Made by a program: the position numbers and the translations under genes. DNA of 64,000 bases from Aphelocoma coerulescens (lineage: Eukaryota; Chordata; Aves; Passeriformes; Corvidae), in NCBI RefSeq assembly GCF_041296385.1, contig NW_027183949.1:2640501-2704500 (forward strand), given 5' to 3'. Position 1 is the stretch's first letter. Each line of letters starts with the position of its first letter. This document shows positions 22,680 to 36,287 of this stretch, one piece after another. The notes beneath the pieces were generated by a model. That model did no database searches, was not told the origin of the DNA, and saw only the letters and a list, made by a program, of their open reading frames with translations.

Positions 22680-24947
22680 CAGCCCCCCCTCAGCATATGT
22701 CCGGCTCTGGCATTGGGGCGGGGCAACTTTGGGAGCAGCCCCAGCCCTGCTCCTGCTCCCGGCTGGGCACCCAGCTGCTGGGACACAGGTGTGTCCTGAT
22801 GCCACCGTCTACTCCTTTGAGAAGGGGAGGACAGAGTGCATCAGGGAGTTTGGTGTGGCTTACATGCGGCAAGGAGAAGGTGCAGCCCCAAACTGGCTTT
22901 CACTTCTAGAACCTTTTGCTATTGCGGGAGCAGCTGCTGGAGCTTTTCAACCGAGCTGCAAGAGTGAAAAGTGTGATGGCATGTCTATCTGAGAAGGAAG
23001 GTTCGGTGCCGCAGCCTGTTGTGCACAATTTATATGCTGATAAGAGAAGGGGGTGCTTTTGGAACGTTTTCCTTCCTGACACTTCTGTCTCTGTGAGCTT
23101 TAGCTGCTTGGACTCAGGGATACCGAAGGTATGTGAAAGTGACTGGGATGCGAGAATCATGTTGCACAGGGAACAGGGAAGGTCAGCAAATGTTTCCTGT
23201 CCTGGCACATCTCTCAGTCTGAACTGCAGCTGCAGATGCTTCACTTCCGCCAAGGACTCTGCCACCTTGAGAGAAGGATGCGCTCTATGGAGTTGAGAAA
23301 GAAAGTGCGTCTCACTAGCTTCTTTCCTCTACTTCATAGACAGCAAAGGGGCTATGAAAGGCAGCACTGGCTTTTTGTTCTAGGACTTCTTCTTTACAAG
23401 CAGCTGCTGGATGTTTGGAAGGGGGTTTGGGATATGCAAAAATGAGAGGCTAAGATGGTAAGAGGGTAAGATGGAAGTCATCTGGCAAAAGCAGAGCTCA
23501 CAAAAGGGCCAGCTGAGAAAGCTCTTGCTGCCTACAACTTCAACTGCACCCCTCAAAGCAGCAGCACACACGCTGCTCTCGGCACTTTCCTTCTCAGCTC
23601 TACGCACCATCCTAAGCCTTGCCTCTCCCACACTCAGGATCCAAAGACAACGGCACCAGGGACTGCTCACACACTAAAGGCACCAGGACAAAAGGCTCAC
23701 CAGCTTGGCCTTTGCATTCCCGCTGACAGCTCCACAGCTTGAACCCAGAGAACTGCCTGCTGCCAACAGCCTTTCCAATCACTCTGAGCACCTCATGACA
23801 AGGAGTGTGGGGAATGAATCTCCAGCAGCCTCCTGCCCCAGGCTGTCCCCCGGGAGCAGCCCTGCTCCAGGCCGTGACTGCCACCTGCACAGCCAAAGGA
23901 CCCAGAGCCGGTGTTACACACCACGGCTGTGCCTGGCACAGAGACACCAGTGGCCACACAAGTGGCCATGGCACTGTCCACACACAGTCCCTGCTGCTGC
24001 TCCCCCAGCCGCTGGCACCAACTCCCAGCCACCCACTCCTAAAGCCACGGGGCCCACTGGGACACTGCGGGGGCTCGTGGAAGCCAGCGGCCATTGTGAC
24101 ACAGCGGGGCTGCACAGAGCCCACGGTGCTTTGTGACCCGTGGCTCCTAGGAGAGCCTTTGTGATGCTGGGGAACTACAAGGAAGCCTGGCTCCTCTGTG
24201 ACACCACCACAGAAGCTCAGGGGAGCCCTGGAGACCGTGCTGATGCTATTGAACCTGATGCAACCCTGCCTCCTCTGTGACACCACAGAAGCTCTTGGAG
24301 CCCTGGAGACCGTGGTGATGCTATGGAACCTGATGCAACCCTGCCTCCTCTGTGACACCACAGAACCTCTGGGAGCCCTGGAGACCGTGCTGATGCTATG
24401 GAACCTGATGCAACCCTGCCTCCACTGTGACACCACAGAACCTCTGGGAGCCCTGGAGACTGTGGTGATGCTATGGAACCTGATGCAACCCTGCCTCCAC
24501 TGTGACACCACAGAACCTCTGGGAGCCCTGGAGACCGTGCTGATGCTATGGAACCTGATGCAACCCTGCCTCCACTGTGACACCACAGAAGCTCGGGGAG
24601 CTCTGCAGACCGTGGGGATGCTGGCGGAGCTGACGGAACCCTGGGCACCACAGTGACGCTATGGAACCTGGTGGAACCGAGGGGCCACAGTGACACTGTG
24701 GGGCCTTTTGGAAGCAACAGGACCCTGGTGGGAAGCCACGGGATGATTAATCCTGCACGAACCTGCTCCAGGTGGGCTCCTCTCTCCCGGCTTCCACAGG
24801 TGCTGCTAGGATCCCACTCCGGCACTGGCTTGGCACGGGCTCACGGCTTCCTTTGGCAATGGCTCTGCTCCAGGATGGCATGCTGCAGAGAATGCAGGTA
24901 GATTTTGTGCTCACTCCTGGCATGCAGCTGGACAATAAAGCCTGATC
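22680..24947 (+). repeat. Repeat unit 11 (2268 bp, type C, T/G haplotype)
   Basis: Minisatellite at 24197-24650. T at 24148 and G at 24627. It matches unit 8, three units earlier, at all markers scored. Confidence 0.97.
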
Positions 24948-27215
24948 CAGCCCCCCCTCAGCATATGTCCGGCTCTGGCATTGGGGCGGGGCAACTTTGG
25001 GAGCAGCCCCAGCCCTGCTCCTGCTCCCGGCTGGGCACCCAGCTGCTGGGACACAGGTGTGTCCTGATGCCACCGTCTACTCCTTTGAGAAGGGGAGGAC
25101 AGAGTGCATCAGGGAGTTTGGTGTGGCTTACATGCGGCAAGGAGAAGGTGCAGCCCCAAACTGGCTTTCACTTCTAGAACCTTTTGCTATTGCGGGAGCA
25201 GCTGCTGGAGCTTTTCAACCGAGCTGCAAGAGTGAAAAGTGTGATGGCATGTCTATCTGAGAAGGAAGGTTCGGTGCCGCAGCCTGTTGTGCACAATTTA
25301 TATGCTGATAAGAGAAGGGGGTGCTTTTGGAACGTTTTCCTTCCTGACACTTCTGTCTCTGTGAGCTTTAGCTGCTTGGACTCAGGGATACCGAAGGTAT
25401 GTGAAAGTGACTGGGATGCGAGAATCATGTTGCACAGGGAACAGGGAAGGTCAGCAAATGTTTCCTGTCCTGGCACATCTCTCAGTCTGAACTGCAGCTG
25501 CAGATGCTTCACTTCCGCCAAGGACTCTGCCACCTTGAGAGAAGGATGCGCTCTATGGAGTTGAGAAAGAAAGTGCGTCTCACTAGCTTCTTTCCTCTAC
25601 TTCATAGACAGCAAAGGGGCTATGAAAGGCAGCACTGGCTTTTTGTTCTAGGACTTCTTCTTTACAAGCAGCTGCTGGATGTTTGGAAGGGGGTTTGGGA
25701 TATGCAAAAATGAGAGGCTAAGATGGTAAGAGGGTAAGATGGAAGTCATCTGGCAAAAGCAGAGCTCACAAAAGGGCCAGCTGAGAAAGCTCTTGCTGCC
25801 TACAACTTCAACTGCACCCCTCAAAGCAGCAGCACACACGCTGCTCTCGGCACTTTCCTTCTCAGCTCTACGCACCATCCTAAGCCTTGCCTCTCCCACA
25901 CTCAGGATCCAAAGACAACGGCACCAGGGACTGCTCACACACTAAAGGCACCAGGACAAAAGGCTCACCAGCTTGGCCTTTGCATTCCCGCTGACAGCTC
26001 CACAGCTTGAACCCAGAGAACTGCCTGCTGCCAAAAGCCTTTCCAATCACTCTGAGCACCTCATGACAAGGAGTGTGGGGAATGAATCTCCAGCAGCCTC
26101 CTGCCCCAGGCTGTCCCCCGGGAGCAGCCCTGCTCCAGGCCGTGACTGCCACCTGCACAGCCAAAGGACCCAGAGCCGGTGTTACACACCACGGCTGTGC
26201 CTGGCACAGAGACACCAGTGGCCACACAAGTGGCCATGGCACTGTCCACACACAGTCCCTGCTGCTGCTCCCCCAGCCGCTGGCACCAACTCCCAGCCAC
26301 CCACTCCTAAAGCCACGGGGCCCACTGGGACACTGCGGGGGCTCGTGGAAGCCAGCGGCCATTGTGACACAGCGGGGCTGCACAGAGCCCACGGTGCTTT
26401 GTGACCCGTGGCTCCCAGGAGAGCCTTTGTGATGCTGGGGAACTACAAGGAAGCCTGGCTCCTCTGTGACACCACCACAGAAGCTCAGGGGAGCCCTGGA
26501 GACCGTGCTGATGCTATTGAACCTGATGCAACCCTGCCTCCTCTGTGACACCACAGAAGCTCTTGGAGCCCTGGAGACCGTGGTGATGCTATGGAACCTG
26601 ATGCAACCCTGCCTCCTCTGTGACACCACAGAACCTCTGGGAGCCCTGGAGACCGTGCTGATGCTATGGAACCTGATGCAACCCTGCCTCCACTGTGACA
26701 CCACAGAAGCTCAGGGAGCCCTGGAGACTGTGGTGATGCTATGGAACCTGATGCAACCCTGCCTCCACTGTGACACCACAGAACCTCTGGGAGCCCTGGA
26801 GACCGTGCTGATGCTATGGAACCTGATGCAACCCTGCCTCCACTGTGACACCACAGAAGCTCGGGGAGCTCTGCAGACCGTGGGGATGCTGGCGAAGCTG
26901 ACGGAACCCTGGGCACCACAGTGACGCTATGGAACCTGGTGGAACCGAGGGGCCACAGTGACACTGTGGGGCCTTTTGGAAGCAACAGGACCCTGGTGGG
27001 AAGCCACGGGATGATTAATCCTGCACGAACCTGCTCCAGGTGGGCTCCTCTCTCCCGGCTTCCACAGGTGCTGCTAGGATCCCACTCCGGCACTGGCTTG
27101 GCACGGGCTCACGGCTTCCTTTGGCAATGGCTCTGCTCCAGGATGGCATGCTGCAGAGAATGCAGGTAGATTTTGTGCTCACTCCTGGCATGCAGCTGGA
27201 CAATAAAGCCTGATC
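24948..27215 (+). repeat. Repeat unit 12 (2268 bp, type A)
   Basis: Minisatellite at 26465-26918. A private C-to-A at 26035 is the only such change I noticed. Confidence 0.97.
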
Positions 27216-29483
27216 CAGCCCCCCCTCAGCATATGTCCGGCTCTGGCATTGGGGCGGGGCAACTTTGGGAGCAGCCCCAGCCCTGCTCCTGCTCCCGGCT
27301 GGGCACCCAGCTGCTGGGACACAGGTGTGTCCTGATGCCACCGTCTACTCCTTTGAGAAGGGGAGGACAGAGTGCATCAGGGAGTTTGGTGTGGCTTACA
27401 TGCGGCAAGGAGAAGGTGCAGCCCCAAACTGGCTTTCACTTCTAGAACCTTTTGCTATTGCGGGAGCAGCTGCTGGAGCTTTTCAACCGAGCTGCAAGAG
27501 TGAAAAGTGTGATGGCATGTCTATCTGAGAAGGAAGGTTCGGTGCCGCAGCCTGTTGTGCACAATTTATATGCTGATAAGAGAAGGGGGTGCTTTTGGAA
27601 CGTTTTCCTTCCTGACACTTCTGTCTCTGTGAGCTTTAGCTGCTTGGACTCAGGGATACCGAAGGTATGTGAAAGTGACTGGGATGCGAGAATCATGTTG
27701 CACAGGGAACAGGGAAGGTCAGCAAATGTTTCCTGTCCTGGCACATCTCTCAGTCTGAACTGCAGCTGCAGATGCTTCACTTCCGCCAAGGACTCTGCCA
27801 CCTTGAGAGAAGGATGCGCTCTATGGAGTTGAGAAAGAAAGTGCGTCTCACTAGCTTCTTTCCTCTACTTCATAGACAGCAAAGGGGCTATGAAAGGCAG
27901 CACTGGCTTTTTGTTCTAGGACTTCTTCTTTACAAGCAGCTGCTGGATGTTTGGAAGGGGGTTTGGGATATGCAAAAATGAGAGGCTAAGATGGTAAGAG
28001 GGTAAGATGGAAGTCATCTGGCAAAAGCAGAGCTCACAAAAGGGCCAGCTGAGAAAGCTCTTGCTGCCTACAACTTCAACTGCACCCCTCAAAGCAGCAG
28101 CACACACGCTGCTCTCGGCACTTTCCTTCTCAGCTCTACGCACCATCCTAAGCCTTGCCTCTCCCACACTCAGGATCCAAAGACAACGGCACCAGGGACT
28201 GCTCACACACTAAAGGCACCAGGACAAAAGGCTCACCAGCTTGGCCTTTGCATTCCCGCTGACAGCTCCACAGCTTGAACCCAGAGAACTGCCTGCTGCC
28301 AACAGCCTTTCCAATCACTCTGAGCACCTCATGACAAGGAGTGTGGGGAATGAATCTCCAGCAGCCTCCTGCCCCAGGCTGTCCCCCGGGAGCAGCCCTG
28401 CTCCAGGCCGTGACTGCCACCTGCACAGCCAAAGGACCCAGAGCCGGTGTTACACACCACGGCTGTGCCTGGCACAGAGACACCAGTGGCCACACAAGTG
28501 GCCATGGCACTGTCCACACACAGTCCCTGCTGCTGCTCCCCCAGCCGCTGGCACCAACTCCCAGCCACCCACTCCTAAAGCCACGGGGCCCACTGGGACA
28601 CTGCGGGGGCTCGTGGAAGCCAGCGGCCATTGTGACACAGCGGGGCTGCACAGAGCCCACGGTGCTTTGTGACCCGTGGCTCCCAGGAGAGCCTTTGTGA
28701 TGCTGGGGAACTACAAGGAAGCCTGGCTCCTCTGTGACACCACCACAGAAGCTCAGGGGAGCCCTGGAGACCGTGCTGATGCTATTGAACCTGATGCAAC
28801 CCTGCCTCCTCTGTGACACCACAGAAGCTCTTGGAGCCCTGGAGACCGTGGTGATGCTATGGAACCTGATGCAACCCTGCCTCCTCTGTGACACCACAGA
28901 ACCTCTGGGAGCCCTGGAGACCGTGCTGATGCTATGGAACCTGATGCAACCCTGCCTCCACTGTGACACCACAGAAGCTCAGGGAGCCCTGGAGACTGTG
29001 GTGATGCTATGGAACCTGATGCAACCCTGCCTCCACTGTGACACCACAGAACCTCTGGGAGCCCTGGAGACCGTGCTGATGCTATGGAACCTGATGCAAC
29101 CCTGCCTCCACTGTGACACCACAGAAGCTCGGGGAGCTCTGCAGACCGTGGGGATGCTGGCGAAGCTGACGGAACCCTGGGCACCACAGTGACGCTATGG
29201 AACCTGGTGGAACCGAGGGGCCACAGTGACACTGTGGGGCCTTTTGGAAGCAACAGGACCCTGGTGGGAAGCCACGGGATGATTAATCCTGCACGAACCT
29301 GCTCCAGGTGGGCTCCTCTCTCCCGGCTTCCACAGGTGCTGCTAGGATCCCACTCCGGCACTGGCTTGGCACGGGCTCACGGCTTCCTTTGGCAATGGCT
29401 CTGCTCCAGGATGGCATGCTGCAGAGAATGCAGGTAGATTTTGTGCTCACTCCTGGCATGCAGCTGGACAATAAAGCCTGATC
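27216..29483 (+). repeat. Repeat unit 13 (2268 bp, type A)
   Basis: Minisatellite at 28733-29186. It starts the A-B-C, A-B-C run of units 13-18. Confidence 0.97.
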
Positions 29484-31751
29484 CAGCCCCCCCTCAGCAT
29501 ATGTCCGGCTCTGGCATTGGGGCGGGGCAACTTTGGGAGCAGCCCCAGCCCTGCTCCTGCTCCCGGCTGGGCACCCAGCTGCTGGGACACAGGTGTGTCC
29601 TGATGCCACCGTCTACTCCTTTGAGAAGGGGAGGACAGAGTGCATCAGGGAGTTTGGTGTGGCTTACATGCGGCAAGGAGAAGGTGCAGCCCCAAACTGG
29701 CTTTCACTTCTAGAACCTTTTGCTATTGCGGGAGCAGCTGCTGGAGCTTTTCAACCGAGCTGCAAGAGTGAAAAGTGTGATGGCATGTCTATCTGAGAAG
29801 GAAGGTTCGGTGCCGCAGCCTGTTGTGCACAATTTATATGCTGATAAGAGAAGGGGGTGCTTTTGGAACGTTTTCCTTCCTGACACTTCTGTCTCTGTGA
29901 GCTTTAGCTGCTTGGACTCAGGGATACCGAAGGTATGTGAAAGTGACTGGGATGCGAGAATCATGTTGCACAGGGAACAGGGAAGGTCAGCAAATGTTTC
30001 CTGTCCTGGCACATCTCTCAGTCTGAACTGCAGCTGCAGATGCTTCACTTCCGCCAAGGACTCTGCCACCTTGAGAGAAGGATGCGCTCTATGGAGTTGA
30101 GAAAGAAAGTGCGTCTCACTAGCTTCTTTCCTCTACTTCATAGACAGCAAAGGGGCTATGAAAGGCAGCACTGGCTTTTTGTTCTAGGACTTCTTCTTTA
30201 CAAGCAGCTGCTGGATGTTTGGAAGGGGGTTTGGGATATGCAAAAATGAGAGGCTAAGATGGTAAGAGGGTAAGATGGAAGTCATCTGGCAAAAGCAGAG
30301 CTCACAAAAGGGCCAGCTGAGAAAGCTCTTGCTGCCTACAACTTCAACTGCACCCCTCAAAGCAGCAGCACACACGCTGCTCTCGGCACTTTCCTTCTCA
30401 GCTCTACGCACCATCCTAAGCCTTGCCTCTCCCACACTCAGGATCCAAAGACAACGGCACCAGGGACTGCTCACACACTAAAGGCACCAGGACAAAAGGC
30501 TCACCAGCTTGGCCGTTGCATTCCCGCTGACAGCTCCACAGCTTGAACCCAGAGAACTGCCTGCTGCCAACAGCCTTTCCAATCACTCTGAGCACCTCAT
30601 GACAAGGAGTGTGGGGAATGAATCTCCAGCAGCCTCCTGCCCCAGGCTGTCCCCCGGGAGCAGCCCTGCTCCAGGCCGTGACTGCCACCTGCACAGCCAA
30701 AGGACCCAGAGCCGGTGTTACACACCACGGCTGTGCCTGGCACAGAGACACCAGTGGCCACACAAGTGGCCATGGCACTGTCCACACACAGTCCCTGCTG
30801 CTGCTCCCCCAGCCGCTGGCACCAACTCCCAGCCACCCACTCCTAAAGCCACGGGGCCCACTGGGACACTGCGGGGGCTCGTGGAAGCCAGCGGCCATTG
30901 TGACACAGCGGGGCTGCACAGAGCCCACGGTGCTTTGTGACCCGTGGCTCCCAGGAGAGCCTTTGTGATGCTGGGGAACTACAAGGAAGCCTGGCTCCTC
31001 TGTGACACCACCACAGAAGCTCAGGGGAGCCCTGGAGACCGTGCTGATGCTATTGAACCTGATGCAACCCTGCCTCCTCTGTGACACCACAGAACCTCTG
31101 GGAGCCCTGGAGACCGTGCTGATGCTATGGAACCTGATGCAACCCTGCCTCCTCTGTGACACCACAGAACCTCTGGGAGCCCTGGAGACCGTGCTGATGC
31201 TATGGAACCTGATGCAACCCTGCCTCCACTGTGACACCACAGAACCTCTGGGAGCCCTGGAGACTGTGGTGATGCTATGGAACCTGATGCAACCCTGCCT
31301 CCACTGTGACACCACAGAACCTCTGGGAGCCCTGGAGACCGTGCTGATGCTATGGAACCTGATGCAACCCTGCCTCCACTGTGACACCACAGAAGCTCGG
31401 GGAGCTCTGCAGACCGTGGGGATGCTGGCGAAGCTGACGGAACCCTGGGCACCACAGTGACGCTATGGAACCTGGTGGAACCGAGGGGCCACAGTGACAC
31501 TGTGGGGCCTTTTGGAAGCAACAGGACCCTGGTGGGAAGCCACGGGATGATTAATCCTGCACGAACCTGCTCCAGGTGGGCTCCTCTCTCCCGGCTTCCA
31601 CAGGTGCTGCTAGGATCCCACTCCGGCACTGGCTTGGCACGGGCTCACGGCTTCCTTTGGCAATGGCTCTGCTCCAGGATGGCATGCTGCAGAGAATGCA
31701 GGTAGATTTTGTGCTCACTCCTGGCATGCAGCTGGACAATAAAGCCTGATC
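29484..31751 (+). repeat. Repeat unit 14 (2268 bp, type B)
   Basis: Minisatellite at 31001-31454. It carries G at offset 1032 (position 30515), as unit 17 does three units later. Confidence 0.97.
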
Positions 31752-34019
31752 CAGCCCCCCCTCAGCATATGTCCGGCTCTGGCATTGGGGCGGGGCAACT
31801 TTGGGAGCAGCCCCAGCCCTGCTCCTGCTCCCGGCTGGGCACCCAGCTGCTGGGACACAGGTGTGTCCTGATGCCACCGTCTACTCCTTTGAGAAGGGGA
31901 GGACAGAGTGCATCAGGGAGTTTGGTGTGGCTTACATGCGGCAAGGAGAAGGTGCAGCCCCAAACTGGCTTTCACTTCTAGAACCTTTTGCTATTGCGGG
32001 AGCAGCTGCTGGAGCTTTTCAACCGAGCTGCAAGAGTGAAAAGTGTGATGGCATGTCTATCTGAGAAGGAAGGTTCGGTGCCGCAGCCTGTTGTGCACAA
32101 TTTATATGCTGATAAGAGAAGGGGGTGCTTTTGGAACGTTTTCCTTCCTGACACTTCTGTCTCTGTGAGCTTTAGCTGCTTGGACTCAGGGATACCGAAG
32201 GTATGTGAAAGTGACTGGGATGCGAGAATCATGTTGCACAGGGAACAGGGAAGGTCAGCAAATGTTTCCTGTCCTGGCACATCTCTCAGTCTGAACTGCA
32301 GCTGCAGATGCTTCACTTCCGCCAAGGACTCTGCCACCTTGAGAGAAGGATGCGCTCTATGGAGTTGAGAAAGAAAGTGCGTCTCACTAGCTTCTTTCCT
32401 CTACTTCATAGACAGCAAAGGGGCTATGAAAGGCAGCACTGGCTTTTTGTTCTAGGACTTCTTCTTTACAAGCAGCTGCTGGATGTTTGGAAGGGGGTTT
32501 GGGATATGCAAAAATGAGAGGCTAAGATGGTAAGAGGGTAAGATGGAAGTCATCTGGCAAAAGCAGAGCTCACAAAAGGGCCAGCTGAGAAAGCTCTTGC
32601 TGCCTACAACTTCAACTGCACCCCTCAAAGCAGCAGCACACACGCTGCTCTCGGCACTTTCCTTCTCAGCTCTACGCACCATCCTAAGCCTTGCCTCTCC
32701 CACACTCAGGATCCAAAGACAACGGCACCAGGGACTGCTCACACACTAAAGGCACCAGGACAAAAGGCTCACCAGCTTGGCCTTTGCATTCCCGCTGACA
32801 GCTCCACAGCTTGAACCCAGAGAACTGCCTGCTGCCAACAGCCTTTCCAATCACTCTGAGCACCTCATGACAAGGAGTGTGGGGAATGAATCTCCAGCAG
32901 CCTCCTGCCCCAGGCTGTCCCCCGGGAGCAGCCCTGCTCCAGGCCGTGACTGCCACCTGCACAGCCAAAGGACCCAGAGCCGGTGTTACACACCACGGCT
33001 GTGCCTGGCACAGAGACACCAGTGGCCACACAAGTGGCCATGGCACTGTCCACACACAGTCCCTGCTGCTGCTCCCCCAGCCGCTGGCACCAACTCCCAG
33101 CCACCCACTCCTAAAGCCACGGGGCCCACTGGGACACTGCGGGGGCTCGTGGAAGCCAGCGGCCATTGTGACACAGCGGGGCTGCACAGAGCCCACGGTG
33201 CTTTGTGACCCGTGGCTCCCAGGAGAGCCTTTGTGATGCTGGGGAACTACAAGGAAGCCTGGCTCCTCTGTGACACCACCACAGAAGCTCAGGGGAGCCC
33301 TGGAGACCGTGCTGATGCTATTGAACCTGATGCAACCCTGCCTCCTCTGTGACACCACAGAAGCTCTTGGAGCCCTGGAGACCGTGGTGATGCTATGGAA
33401 CCTGATGCAACCCTGCCTCCTCTGTGACACCACAGAACCTCTGGGAGCCCTGGAGACCGTGCTGATGCTATGGAACCTGATGCAACCCTGCCTCCACTGT
33501 GACACCACAGAACCTCTGGGAGCCCTGGAGACTGTGGTGATGCTATGGAACCTGATGCAACCCTGCCTCCACTGTGACACCACAGAACCTCTGGGAGCCC
33601 TGGAGACCGTGCTGATGCTATGGAACCTGATGCAACCCTGCCTCCACTGTGACACCACAGAAGCTCGGGGAGCTCTGCAGACCGTGGGGATGCTGGCGAA
33701 GCTGACGGAACCCTGGGCACCACAGTGACGCTATGGAACCTGGTGGAACCGAGGGGCCACAGTGACACTGTGGGGCCTTTTGGAAGCAACAGGACCCTGG
33801 TGGGAAGCCACGGGATGATTAATCCTGCACGAACCTGCTCCAGGTGGGCTCCTCTCTCCCGGCTTCCACAGGTGCTGCTAGGATCCCACTCCGGCACTGG
33901 CTTGGCACGGGCTCACGGCTTCCTTTGGCAATGGCTCTGCTCCAGGATGGCATGCTGCAGAGAATGCAGGTAGATTTTGTGCTCACTCCTGGCATGCAGC
34001 TGGACAATAAAGCCTGATC
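31752..34019 (+). repeat. Repeat unit 15 (2268 bp, type C)
   Basis: Minisatellite at 33269-33722. It matches unit 18 at all markers scored. Confidence 0.97.
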
Positions 34020-36287
34020 CAGCCCCCCCTCAGCATATGTCCGGCTCTGGCATTGGGGCGGGGCAACTTTGGGAGCAGCCCCAGCCCTGCTCCTGCTCCC
34101 GGCTGGGCACCCAGCTGCTGGGACACAGGTGTGTCCTGATGCCACCGTCTACTCCTTTGAGAAGGGGAGGACAGAGTGCATCAGGGAGTTTGGTGTGGCT
34201 TACATGCGGCAAGGAGAAGGTGCAGCCCCAAACTGGCTTTCACTTCTAGAACCTTTTGCTATTGCGGGAGCAGCTGCTGGAGCTTTTCAACCGAGCTGCA
34301 AGAGTGAAAAGTGTGATGGCATGTCTATCTGAGAAGGAAGGTTCGGTGCCGCAGCCTGTTGTGCACAATTTATATGCTGATAAGAGAAGGGGGTGCTTTT
34401 GGAACGTTTTCCTTCCTGACACTTCTGTCTCTGTGAGCTTTAGCTGCTTGGACTCAGGGATACCGAAGGTATGTGAAAGTGACTGGGATGCGAGAATCAT
34501 GTTGCACAGGGAACAGGGAAGGTCAGCAAATGTTTCCTGTCCTGGCACATCTCTCAGTCTGAACTGCAGCTGCAGATGCTTCACTTCCGCCAAGGACTCT
34601 GCCACCTTGAGAGAAGGATGCGCTCTATGGAGTTGAGAAAGAAAGTGCGTCTCACTAGCTTCTTTCCTCTACTTCATAGACAGCAAAGGGGCTATGAAAG
34701 GCAGCACTGGCTTTTTGTTCTAGGACTTCTTCTTTACAAGCAGCTGCTGGATGTTTGGAAGGGGGTTTGGGATATGCAAAAATGAGAGGCTAAGATGGTA
34801 AGAGGGTAAGATGGAAGTCATCTGGCAAAAGCAGAGCTCACAAAAGGGCCAGCTGAGAAAGCTCTTGCTGCCTACAACTTCAACTGCACCCCTCAAAGCA
34901 GCAGCACACACGCTGCTCTCGGCACTTTCCTTCTCAGCTCTACGCACCATCCTAAGCCTTGCCTCTCCCACACTCAGGATCCAAAGACAACGGCACCAGG
35001 GACTGCTCACACACTAAAGGCACCAGGACAAAAGGCTCACCAGCTTGGCCTTTGCATTCCCGCTGACAGCTCCACAGCTTGAACCCAGAGAACTGCCTGC
35101 TGCCAACAGCCTTTCCAATCACTCTGAGCACCTCATGACAAGGAGTGTGGGGAATGAATCTCCAGCAGCCTCCTGCCCCAGGCTGTCCCCCGGGAGCAGC
35201 CCTGCTCCAGGCCGTGACTGCCACCTGCACAGCCAAAGGACCCAGAGCCGGTGTTACACACCACGGCTGTGCCTGGCACAGAGACACCAGTGGCCACACA
35301 AGTGGCCATGGCACTGTCCACACACAGTCCCTGCTGCTGCTCCCCCAGCCGCTGGCACCAACTCCCAGCCACCCACTCCTAAAGCCACGGGGCCCACTGG
35401 GACACTGCGGGGGCTCGTGGAAGCCAGCGGCCATTGTGACACAGCGGGGCTGCACAGAGCCCACGGTGCTTTGTGACCCGTGGCTCCCAGGAGAGCCTTT
35501 GTGATGCTGGGGAACTACAAGGAAGCCTGGCTCCTCTGTGACACCACCACAGAAGCTCAGGGGAGCCCTGGAGACCGTGCTGATGCTATTGAACCTGATG
35601 CAACCCTGCCTCCTCTGTGACACCACAGAAGCTCTTGGAGCCCTGGAGACCGTGGTGATGCTATGGAACCTGATGCAACCCTGCCTCCTCTGTGACACCA
35701 CAGAACCTCTGGGAGCCCTGGAGACCGTGCTGATGCTATGGAACCTGATGCAACCCTGCCTCCACTGTGACACCACAGAAGCTCAGGGAGCCCTGGAGAC
35801 TGTGGTGATGCTATGGAACCTGATGCAACCCTGCCTCCACTGTGACACCACAGAACCTCTGGGAGCCCTGGAGACCGTGCTGATGCTATGGAACCTGATG
35901 CAACCCTGCCTCCACTGTGACACCACAGAAGCTCGGGGAGCTCTGCAGACCGTGGGGATGCTGGCGAAGCTGACGGAACCCTGGGCACCACAGTGACGCT
36001 ATGGAACCTGGTGGAACCGAGGGGCCACAGTGACACTGTGGGGCCTTTTGGAAGCAACAGGACCCTGGTGGGAAGCCACGGGATGATTAATCCTGCACGA
36101 ACCTGCTCCAGGTGGGCTCCTCTCTCCCGGCTTCCACAGGTGCTGCTAGGATCCCACTCCGGCACTGGCTTGGCACGGGCTCACGGCTTCCTTTGGCAAT
36201 GGCTCTGCTCCAGGATGGCATGCTGCAGAGAATGCAGGTAGATTTTGTGCTCACTCCTGGCATGCAGCTGGACAATAAAGCCTGATC
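34020..36287 (+). repeat. Repeat unit 16 (2268 bp, type A)
   Basis: Minisatellite at 35537-35990. It matches unit 13 at all markers scored. Confidence 0.97.
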